From Modestobacter sp. (lineage in GTDB: Bacteria > Actinomycetota > Actinomycetes > Mycobacteriales > Geodermatophilaceae), in contig JAOPUQ010000140.1 of NCBI GenBank assembly GCA_025963425.1, positions 1 to 6,969 of the forward strand: a stretch of DNA of 6,969 nucleotides, written 5' to 3'. The position numbers were made by a program, and so were the translations under genes. Shown here piece by piece: positions 1 through 4,882 of this stretch (its first letter is position 1; each line of letters begins with the position of its first letter). The notes under the pieces are model-generated. The model was not told the origin of the DNA. It was given only the letters and a program-made list of their open reading frames with translations, and did not search any database.

Positions 1-484
1 CCTGGCCCCAGCGCAGGAACTGGTAGCGCTCGCCGTTGCGCTCGTACTCGATCTCGACGTTGCGCGCGAAGGAGTCGCGGGTGCCGAAGACGTCGGCGAT
101 GACGGAGTGGTCGATGACCAGCTCGGCAGGCGCCAGCGGGTTGATCTTCTGCGGGTCGCCGCCGAGGTCGGCCATGGCCTCGCGCATGGTGGCGAGGTCG
201 ACGATGCACGGGACGCCGGTGAAGTCCTGCATGACCACGCGGGCAGGGGTGAACTGGATCTCCTGGTCGGGCTCCGCGTTCGGGTCCCAGTTCGCCAGCG
301 CACGGATGTGGTCGGCGGTGATGTTCGCGCCGTCCTCGGTACGGAGCAGGTTCTCCAGGAGCACCTTGAGGCTGAAGGGCAGCTTGTCCGCGCCCTCCAC
401 CGCGTCGAGCCGGAAGATGTCGTAGTCGGTCCCGTCGACACTGAGCGTCGACCGTGCTCCGAAGCTGTCCTTGCTGGCTGCCAC
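1..484 (-). CDS. acnA: Aconitate hydratase A, N-terminal part (runs off the window start)
   Basis: This is the first 161 codons of a TCA-cycle aconitase, which interconverts citrate and isocitrate through cis-aconitate with a 4Fe-4S cluster in the cytoplasm. Read on the minus strand, the protein begins VAASKDSFGARSTLSVDG and continues with hallmarks of the AcnA/IRP1 family: LPFSLKVLLENLLR, then QDFTGVPCIVDLATMREAM (about residues 96-114), then NPLAPAELVIDHSV, and finally NVEIEYERNGERYQFLRWG at the window edge. The family is usually about 900-940 residues, so the Fe-S cysteines and most of the active site lie outside. The GTG start at 484 is chosen because GAGG (minus strand, 496 to 493) lies 8 bases upstream and the family similarity begins at once. 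A nearby GTG is out of frame. The gene is divergent from sir2. The identification is secure; the exact start is likely but not proven. Confidence 0.95.
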   Translation of the reverse strand, partial: MAASKDSFGARSTLSVDGTDYDIFRLDAVEGADKLPFSLKVLLENLLRTEDGANITADHIRALANWDPNAEPDQEIQFTPARVVMQDFTGVPCIVDLATMREAMADLGGDPQKINPLAPAELVIDHSVIADVFGTRDSFARNVEIEYERNGERYQFLRWGQ

Positions 485-506
485 TGCTTGCGCCTCACCC
501 TCGCTG

Positions 507-512
507 GTCCTA
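507..512 (-). promoter_or_regulatory. Putative -10 box (TAGGAC) of acnA
   Basis: On the minus strand TAGGAC reads from 512 to 507. It would place transcription start around 499-501, giving a leader of about 16 bases that just contains the GAGG ribosome site before the GTG at 484. No convincing -35 box is visible. The same hexamer occurs upstream of moxR at 4867-4872. The call is inference from position and sequence only. Confidence 0.4.
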
Positions 513-533
513 CGGGCGCAGGTCCTGCGCCCG
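513..533. promoter_or_regulatory. Inverted repeat, candidate operator of acnA
   Basis: Two 10-base arms, CGGGCGCAGG (513-522) and CCTGCGCCCG (524-533), are exact reverse complements around a single central base (523). The repeat directly abuts the TAGGAC box of the divergent acnA gene, covering the spacer and -35 zone of that promoter, and lies 29 bases from the acnA start codon. This is the usual place for a dimeric repressor site. Corynebacterium acn is repressed by the TetR protein AcnR, but I do not recognise this as the AcnR motif. If transcribed it could also fold as a 9-bp stem with a 3-base loop, but the inferred start lies past it. Confidence 0.5.
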
Positions 534-588
534 ATTGCCACCCCCGATCATCCCAGCTCACCGGCCGGTCTGCGGAGCGAGGCTGCCC

Positions 589-594
589 TAACCT
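589..594 (+). promoter_or_regulatory. Putative -10 box (TAACCT) for a leaderless sir2 transcript
   Basis: TAACCT fits the actinobacterial TANNNT -10 pattern and ends only 5 bases before the GTG at 600, so transcription would start at or next to that codon. Leaderless mRNAs are common in actinobacteria. No clear -35 is present. A 10-base palindrome, ACCGGCCGGT (560-569), lies about 19 bases upstream, but short GC-only palindromes are expected by chance here. Confidence 0.4.
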
Positions 595-599
595 GCGGC

Positions 600-1376
600 G
601 TGCCCCTACCGTGGGACGGCGTGACCGTCCCCGACCCGCTGCCCGGCTGGCTGACCGGCGCCCGGCGCGTCTGCGTCCTCACCGGTGCCGGCATCTCCAC
701 CGACAGCGGCATCCCCGACTACCGGGGGCCCAACGGCGTGTGGACCCGCGACCCGGACGCGGAGAAGCTCGTGACGCTGTCCTACTACGTGGCCGACCCG
801 GAGGTCCGCCGGCGGGCGTGGCAGATGCGGCGGGTCCTGCGCCCGGACGGCGTCCGGCCCAACGCCGGGCACGCGGCCCTGGTCGACCTGGAGCGGCAGG
901 GCCGACTGCGGGCGCTGCTGACCCAGAACGTCGACGGGCTGCACCAGGCGGCGGGGTCCTCGCCCCGGGCGGTGCTCGAGCTGCACGGGACGGTGCACGC
1001 GGTCGAGTGCCTGTCCTGCGGCGACCGGACGTCGATGGACGGTGCACTGGCCCGGGTGGACGCCGGCGAGCCGGACCCGGCCTGCCTGGTCTGCGGCGGC
1101 GTCCTCAAGTCCGCGACCGTCTTCTTCGGGCAGGCACTGGACCCCGACGTGATCGACGCGGCGACCGCGGCCACCGCCGACTGCGACGTCTTCCTCACCG
1201 TCGGGACGTCGCTGGGCGTGCACCCGGCCGCGGGCCTGGTCGAGGTGGCCGCGGCCGCCGGGGCCCGGGTGGTCGTCATCAACGCCGAGCCCACGCCCTA
1301 CGACCGGCTCGCCGACCTGGTGGTGCGGGACCCGATCAGCGTGGTCCTGCCACGAATTCTTGCCGAGGTGGCCTGA
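600..1376 (+). CDS. Sir2-family NAD-dependent protein deacylase (sirtuin)
   Basis: A 258-residue sirtuin, which removes acyl groups from protein lysines, consuming NAD+ and releasing nicotinamide and O-acyl-ADP-ribose in the cytoplasm. Visible motifs in order: the NAD-binding GAGISTDSGIPDYRG (29-43), TQNVDGLH (108-115), LELHG with catalytic His129, a zinc site made of C137-C140 and C162-C165, VGTSLGVHPA (201-210), and INAEPT (228-233). The GIPDYR version of the first motif is typical of class II (SIRT4-like) sirtuins rather than CobB-type class III, whose motif is GIPTFR. Length is normal for a single-domain bacterial sirtuin. The GTG at 600 is preferred because a -10-like TAACCT lies just upstream, suggesting a leaderless start; GTG at 621 is an in-frame alternative. 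The frame stays open upstream to 471, but that stretch overlaps the acnA 5' end and has no family similarity. The substrate is unknown. Confidence 0.93.
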   Translation: MPLPWDGVTVPDPLPGWLTGARRVCVLTGAGISTDSGIPDYRGPNGVWTRDPDAEKLVTLSYYVADPEVRRRAWQMRRVLRPDGVRPNAGHAALVDLERQGRLRALLTQNVDGLHQAAGSSPRAVLELHGTVHAVECLSCGDRTSMDGALARVDAGEPDPACLVCGGVLKSATVFFGQALDPDVIDAATAATADCDVFLTVGTSLGVHPAAGLVEVAAAAGARVVVINAEPTPYDRLADLVVRDPISVVLPRILAEVA

Positions 1377-1395
1377 CCTCAGCGAGCTCGGCGAG

Positions 1396-1422
1396 TTGTT
1401 TGTCGGCCGGGCCGGTTAGCGT
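1396..1422 (+). promoter_or_regulatory. Weak candidate promoter for the acyl-CoA ligase gene
   Basis: TTGTTT (1396-1401) and TAGCGT (1417-1422) resemble -35 and -10 boxes separated by 15 bases, shorter than the usual 16-18. It would give a leader of about 70 bases. The 124-base gap between sir2 and the ligase gene holds no terminator-like stem, so read-through from sir2 is equally possible. The call is tentative. Confidence 0.25.
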
Positions 1423-1500
1423 GACCGCGACCACGACGAGCGGAGCGCCGTCCGTGCTCCCCGGAGCCCGGCAGCGCCCCCTGAACGCCCGGGAGCCGGC

Positions 1501-3039
1501 ATGCGCGTGCCCTTGACCACTCGTGACTTCATCGACCGGGCCGAACTGGTGTACGGCGACCGGATCGGCATCGTCGACGAGCCGCTGCAGCCGGCGGACC
1601 CGCTGGGGGAGCTGACCTACCGCGAGGTGGCCCGCCGGGCACGGGCGATCGCCGCCGGCCTGGACGCACTGGGCGTCGGCGAGGGGGAGCGGGTGGCCGT
1701 CGTCAGCCACAACTCCGCCCGGCTGCTGGAGCTGCTCTACGCCGTCCCGTCGTACGGCCGGGTGCTGGTGCCGATCAACTTCCGGCTCTCGGCCGCGGAG
1801 TTCAGCTACATCGTCGAGCACTGCGGCGCGAGCGTGCTCCTGGTGGACCCTGAGGTGGAGGAGCAGCTGTCGGGGATCACCGGCACGCACCGCTTCGTGC
1901 TGGGCGAGGAGTACGAGTCCGGCCTGCTGCGCTTCGACGCCGAGCCGCGGCCGTGGTCGGAGCCGGACGAGGACGCCACGGCGACGATCAACTACACCAG
2001 CGGGACGACGGCGCGACCCAAGGGCGTGCAGATGACCCACCGCAACGAGTGGATCAACGCCACGACGTTCGGGCTGCACATGCAGGTCAGCGACCGCGAT
2101 GTCTACATGCACACGCTGCCGATGTTCCACTGCAACGGCTGGGGGCTGCCGTACACGAGCGCCGGGCTCGGGGTGAAGCAGGTGCCGATCCGCAAGATCG
2201 ACGGCGCGGAGATCCTCCGCCGCGTGGAGCAGCACGGCGTGACGCTGATGGCCGGCGCACCGGCGGTCTGGAACTCCGTCCTCGACGCCGCCGCCGACTG
2301 GGACGGCGAGATTCCCGGCCGCGGCCAGGTGCGGATCGTGGTCGCCGGTGCCGCCCCGCCCTCCCGCACCATCGCCCGGGTGGAGGAGGAGCTGGGCTGG
2401 GAGTTCAACCAGATCTACGGCCTCACCGAGACCGCGCCCCTGCTCACGGTCAACCGTCCCCGCGCCGAGTACGACGACCTCAGCCCGCTGGACCGGGCCA
2501 AGGCGCTGTCCCGGGCCGGCGTCCCGGTGCTGGGCACCCGGCTCACGACCAGCGGCTCCGGTGAGGTGCTCGCGCAGGGCAACACCGTGCTGGCCGGGTA
2601 CTGGGAGAACCCGGAGGCCACGGCGGAGGCCCTGGAGGGCGGCTGGTTCCACACCGGTGACGGCGGGACCCTCGACGACGGCGGCTACCTGACCATCTCC
2701 GACCGCAAGAAGGACGTGATCATCACCGGCGGGGAGAACGTCTCCTCGATCGAGGTCGAGGATGCCGTGTTCAGCCACCCGGCGGTCGCCGAGGTGGCGG
2801 TGATCGGCGTCCCCGACGAGAAGTGGGGCGAGATGGTCACCGCGCTGGTCGTGCTGGCCCCGGGGACCTCGGCCACCGAGGCCGAGATCATCGCCCACTG
2901 CCGGGCGCAGATCGCCACCTACAAGGCGCCCAAGCGGGTGGAGTTCCGCGACGGCATCCCGCGCACGGCGACCGGCAAGATCCAGAAGTTCAAGCTCCGG
3001 GAGTCCTTCTGGACGACGCCGGACCAGCCGGTGGACTGA
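1501..3039 (+). CDS. AMP-forming acyl-CoA ligase (fatty acyl-CoA synthetase, FadD-like)
   Basis: A 512-residue ANL-superfamily enzyme that activates a carboxylic acid with ATP to an acyl-AMP and then makes the CoA thioester. Motifs in order: P-loop YTSGTTARPKGV (165-176), with Ala where many members have Gly; LPMFHCNGWGLPY (206-218), typical of the medium/long-chain acyl-CoA ligase subgroup; adenine-binding YGLTE (306-310); TGD (385-387); hinge SDRKKD (400-405); and C-terminal PRTATGK with the catalytic A10 lysine K493. Length is complete, with both the large N-terminal and the small C-terminal domain. The ATG start has GGGAG (1491-1495) five bases upstream and begins with MRVPLTTRDFIDRA, a usual N-terminus for this group. 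There is no signal peptide, so it should be cytoplasmic. Substrate chain length cannot be read from the sequence. It follows sir2 at 124 bases on the same strand, and the PX4GK motif makes it a plausible target of lysine acylation. Confidence 0.93.
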   Translation: MRVPLTTRDFIDRAELVYGDRIGIVDEPLQPADPLGELTYREVARRARAIAAGLDALGVGEGERVAVVSHNSARLLELLYAVPSYGRVLVPINFRLSAAEFSYIVEHCGASVLLVDPEVEEQLSGITGTHRFVLGEEYESGLLRFDAEPRPWSEPDEDATATINYTSGTTARPKGVQMTHRNEWINATTFGLHMQVSDRDVYMHTLPMFHCNGWGLPYTSAGLGVKQVPIRKIDGAEILRRVEQHGVTLMAGAPAVWNSVLDAAADWDGEIPGRGQVRIVVAGAAPPSRTIARVEEELGWEFNQIYGLTETAPLLTVNRPRAEYDDLSPLDRAKALSRAGVPVLGTRLTTSGSGEVLAQGNTVLAGYWENPEATAEALEGGWFHTGDGGTLDDGGYLTISDRKKDVIITGGENVSSIEVEDAVFSHPAVAEVAVIGVPDEKWGEMVTALVVLAPGTSATEAEIIAHCRAQIATYKAPKRVEFRDGIPRTATGKIQKFKLRESFWTTPDQPVD

Positions 3040-3083
3040 CTGCTCCGGCCCCTCCCTCCCGCACCGGCCCCTCTCCCACCGGC

Positions 3084-3122
3084 ACCGGGGCCTCTCCCTC
3101 CAAGGGGGGAGAGGCCCCCGGT
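3084..3122 (+). terminator. Stem-loop terminator after the acyl-CoA ligase gene
   Basis: GGGGCCTCTCCC (3087-3098) pairs perfectly with GGGAGAGGCCCC (3107-3118). Allowing one bulged C, the stem lengthens to ACCG/CGGT at its base (3084 to 3122). The loop holds TCC AA and the extra G bases. It begins 45 bases past the ligase stop. There is no T tract after it, as is usual in high-GC actinobacteria, so it would act as an intrinsic terminator without a U tract. It separates the ligase from the NlpC/P60 gene. Confidence 0.75.
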
Positions 3123-3130
3123 AGCCCTCC

Positions 3131-3140
3131 GGTGATCACC
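3131..3140. promoter_or_regulatory. Short palindrome GGTGATCACC upstream of the NlpC/P60 gene
   Basis: This is a perfect 10-base palindrome. Beyond one C/C mismatch on each side two more bases are complementary (TC and GA), giving a 16-base imperfect dyad at 3128-3143. It lies just after the ligase terminator and about 105 bases before the NlpC/P60 start, where a promoter for that gene is expected. No recognisable -10 box follows it. An operator role is only a possibility. Confidence 0.25.
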
Positions 3141-3166
3141 CGATCCGGTCGATCTGGACCAAAGCA

Positions 3167-3223
3167 CACCCCTGAACGGGTGGCCAACCAGGTCGAGACC
3201 GGCCCGCCGCGAGGCGATGCCGG
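3167..3223 (+). promoter_or_regulatory. Structured 5' leader of the NlpC/P60 gene (candidate cis-regulatory RNA)
   Basis: Three stem-loops can be drawn one after another in the last 80 bases before the start codon. CACCC (3167-3171) pairs with GGGTG (3178-3182). GGTC (3191-3194) and GACC (3197-3200) are complementary, although a 2-base loop is too tight as drawn. CCGGC (3199-3203) pairs with GCCGG (3219-3223) and encloses CGCC-GCGA-GGCG (3205-3216), a stem capped by a GNRA tetraloop. The ribosome site GGAGGAG (3229-3235) follows five bases later. Actinobacterial cell-wall hydrolase genes often carry c-di-AMP (ydaO) riboswitches, but I do not see the conserved core of that class. It may be a different leader or ordinary GC-rich folding. 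Confidence 0.3.
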
Positions 3224-3244
3224 GCAACGGAGGAGTCGGGGTTC

Positions 3245-4693
3245 GTGGGCGAGCGGGTCGGAACGCAGGTCGGCAGGCAGCAGTGGGCGGGTGCGCCCTG
3301 GGTGCGCCGCGCGATCGGGATCGGGGCGGTCGCCGTCGTGTTCCTGGTGTCCGCGCCCGGGATGGCCGCCGCGGCGCCCACCAACCCGAGTGACTCCCAG
3401 ATCAGCGCGGCCGAGCAGGCCAAGCAGGACGCCGCCGCCCGCGTCGGGGCGATCACCGCCCAGCTGGCCTCGGCGCAGGCCGGCGCGGACGCCGCGCACC
3501 AGGCGGCGCAGATCGCACTGCAGGACTACGAGGACAAGCAGGCCGCCTTCGAGACGGCCAAGGGCGCCGCAGACGCCGCCGCCGCCGCGGCCGCCACGGC
3601 GCGGACGGAGCTGGCGGAGGGCCGCGACGACGTCGCCGCGTTCGCCCGGGCCAGCTACATCCAGGGCACCACCGCGCCGGGCATGACCGCGCTGCTGAGC
3701 TCCGGTGGACCGGCCGAGCTGATCGAGCGCGCCGCGCTGCTCGACGCCGCCGGGACCCACCGCACCGACGTCGTCGCCGAGCTCACCGTGCTCGAGGACC
3801 AGGCGGCGACCGCTGACGCCGTCGCCCAGCAGACCGTCACCGAGGCGGCCACGCTGCAGACGCAGGCCGCGGAGTCGCTGGCCAGCGCACAGACGCAGGA
3901 GCAGTCGGCGCGCAGCCAGGCCGACGTCCTCAGCGACCAGCAGGCCGGCCTGCAGGCCGAGCTGCAGCAGGCCCAGCAGACGCTCTACGGCCTGGAGGGC
4001 GCCCGTCAGGCCGCGCAGGCCTACGCCGCGCAGCAGGCCGCCGCCGCGGCGGCCGTCCCGGCCCGCACGCCGGTCCGGGTGTCCGCCCCGCCGTCGTCGT
4101 CCGGTGCGTCGTCCTCGGGTGCGTCGTCCTCGGGTTCGTCGACCTCGGGTTCGTCGTCGTCAGGTTCGTCGTCCTCCGGGGGGTCCTCGTCCGGTGGGTC
4201 CTCCTCCGGTGGGTCGTCGTCCGGTGGGTCGTCCTCGGGTGGCTCGTCCACCGGTGGGACCGCCGGCGCCCCCGCCGTCTCGGCCGCGCAGACCGCCATC
4301 GCCGCGGCGAAGACCCAGATCGGCGTCCTCTACTCGTGGGGCGGCGGCGGCAGCAGCGGCCCCAGCTACGGCATCTCGCCCGACACCAGCGTCTACGGCT
4401 TCGACTGCTCGGGCCTGACCCAGTACGCCTACGCCCGGGCCGGCATCGGCATCGGCGGCACCAGCCGCGACCAGTGGTGGAACAACCGCAACAAGCAGGT
4501 GGACGCCTCGGACCTCCAGCCCGGCGACCTGATGTTCTGGGCCTCCGGCAGCTCGTACACGTCGATCTACCACGTGTCGATCTACATCGGCGGAAACAAG
4601 ATGATCGAGGCCCCGGACCGCGGGCTGAGGGTCATGACGTCGACCGTGCGCTACGGCAGCGACTACTACGGCGCCGTCCGGCCCAGCGCCTGA
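3245..4693 (+). CDS. Secreted NlpC/P60 peptidoglycan endopeptidase, RipA-like
   Basis: A 482-residue cell-wall hydrolase expected to cut the D-Glu/meso-DAP stem-peptide bond of peptidoglycan outside the cell, as RipA does at the mycobacterial septum. Residues 1-44 are an export signal: basic start, RR at 21-22, hydrophobic 23-37, and an SAPGMAAAAP cleavage region. Residues about 50-268 are Ala/Gln/Glu-rich with heptad-like helices, consistent with the coiled coil of RipA-type enzymes. Residues 284-338 are a Ser/Gly repeat linker. Residues about 345-482 are the NlpC/P60 domain, with Cys388 in FDCSG, His443 in YHVSIYIGG, and Glu455 in EAP. The 12-residue His-Glu spacing equals that of RipA. The GTG start has GGAGGAG nine bases upstream. 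Terminators flank the gene, so it is probably transcribed alone. Downstream moxR and DUF58 genes repeat the order of the M. tuberculosis ripA-moxR1 locus. Function is secure at family level; one-to-one orthology with RipA is inferred. Confidence 0.93.
   Translation: MGERVGTQVGRQQWAGAPWVRRAIGIGAVAVVFLVSAPGMAAAAPTNPSDSQISAAEQAKQDAAARVGAITAQLASAQAGADAAHQAAQIALQDYEDKQAAFETAKGAADAAAAAAATARTELAEGRDDVAAFARASYIQGTTAPGMTALLSSGGPAELIERAALLDAAGTHRTDVVAELTVLEDQAATADAVAQQTVTEAATLQTQAAESLASAQTQEQSARSQADVLSDQQAGLQAELQQAQQTLYGLEGARQAAQAYAAQQAAAAAAVPARTPVRVSAPPSSSGASSSGASSSGSSTSGSSSSGSSSSGGSSSGGSSSGGSSSGGSSSGGSSTGGTAGAPAVSAAQTAIAAAKTQIGVLYSWGGGGSSGPSYGISPDTSVYGFDCSGLTQYAYARAGIGIGGTSRDQWWNNRNKQVDASDLQPGDLMFWASGSSYTSIYHVSIYIGGNKMIEAPDRGLRVMTSTVRYGSDYYGAVRPSA
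4094..4258 (+). repeat. In-frame 15-base tandem repeat encoding a Ser/Gly linker
   Basis: Eleven consecutive 15-base units encode the pentapeptide SSSGX: SSSGA twice, SSSGS and STSGS forms three times, SSSGG five times, then SSTGG. This forms a 55-residue flexible linker between the helical domain and the catalytic domain of the NlpC/P60 protein. Every serine uses a TCN codon, and glycine is mostly GGT or GGG, whereas AGC and GGC are common in the rest of the gene. This indicates growth by unit duplication, the SSSGG block being the most uniform. Because units are multiples of three, gain or loss changes linker length without breaking the frame. Confidence 0.9.
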
Positions 4694-4731
4694 AGAAGAG
4701 CCGCACCCCGGCGTCGACACGGGGGGACAGG

Positions 4732-4765
4732 GCGTCGGGCAGCCACGGGGGGAGCTGCCCGACGC
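4732..4765 (+). terminator. Stem-loop terminator after the NlpC/P60 gene
   Basis: GCGTCGGGCAGC (4732-4743) and GCTGCCCGACGC (4754-4765) form a perfect 12-bp stem with a 10-base loop, beginning 38 bases after the stop codon. No T tract follows, which is normal for this kind of genome. It should end the NlpC/P60 transcript and isolate it from moxR. Confidence 0.72.
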
Positions 4766-4781
4766 AGCTACCAGGCTAGCA

Positions 4782-4827
4782 GCCCGAGGGTCTCCCGGGC
4801 AGGCTCTGGCGGACCCTGTGGGTCGCC
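4782..4827. other. Two further small hairpins in the gap before moxR
   Basis: GCCC-GGG (4782-4785, 4788-4790) pairs with CCC-GGGC (4794-4800) across a TCT loop, with a two-base bulge. GGCG-ACCC (4808-4811, 4813-4816) pairs with GGGT-CGCC (4820-4827) across a TGT loop, with one bulged G. They follow the terminator and precede the moxR palindrome. They may belong to the terminator zone or be chance pairings in GC-rich DNA; no function is assigned. Confidence 0.3.
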
Positions 4828-4842
4828 TGTCGAACCCGCGCG

Positions 4843-4862
4843 GCGGGTGGCCGGCCACCCGC
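4843..4862. promoter_or_regulatory. 20-base perfect palindrome, candidate operator of moxR
   Basis: GCGGGTGGCCGGCCACCCGC is its own reverse complement with no gap. It ends 4 bases before the TAGGAC box (4867-4872) and 20 bases before the moxR GTG, so it covers the -35 and spacer zone of the expected promoter. This is a typical site for a dimeric repressor or activator. Allowing for high GC, a perfect 20-base palindrome is expected well under once in a window this size. The regulator is unknown. Confidence 0.55.
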
Positions 4863-4866
4863 GGTG

Positions 4867-4872
4867 TAGGAC
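4867..4872 (+). promoter_or_regulatory. Putative -10 box (TAGGAC) of moxR
   Basis: TAGGAC lies 10 bases before the GTG at 4883. Transcription would start near 4879-4883, so the message would have almost no leader, which fits the lack of a good ribosome site before this GTG. No -35 box is recognised because the palindrome occupies its place. The identical hexamer is found at acnA. Confidence 0.45.
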
Positions 4873-4882
4873 ACTGGCGGAC

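Noticed and set aside
471..599. Upstream extension of the sirtuin frame to 471.
   Set aside because: It overlaps the acnA 5' end and its promoter region, has no family similarity and would bury the inverted repeat in coding sequence.
107..1516. A 469-codon plus-strand open frame spanning acnA antisense and sir2.
   Set aside because: It runs antisense to clear aconitase sequence and out of frame with the sirtuin motifs; the product is low-complexity.
1336..2898. A 520-codon minus-strand open frame across the acyl-CoA ligase gene.
   Set aside because: It is a shadow of the ligase codons; the product is His/Arg/Gly-rich and shows no family motifs.
3123..3244. A c-di-AMP (ydaO-yuaA) riboswitch before the NlpC/P60 gene.
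   Set aside because: The gene context is right, but I could not find the conserved core segments of that riboswitch; a covariance-model search would settle it.
4094..4258. CRISPR-like or other non-coding repeat array.
   Set aside because: Units are 15 bases with no spacers, remain in frame and encode a regular Ser/Gly linker inside a clear gene.
4021..4299. An acidic Asp/Glu/Pro repeat protein on the minus strand opposite the linker.
   Set aside because: It is the reverse complement of the Ser/Gly codon repeat; no ribosome site or independent support.
4847..4882. Alternative in-frame GTG start for moxR at 4847.
   Set aside because: It lies inside the 20-base palindrome and upstream of the TAGGAC box; the added 12 residues are not typical of the family.
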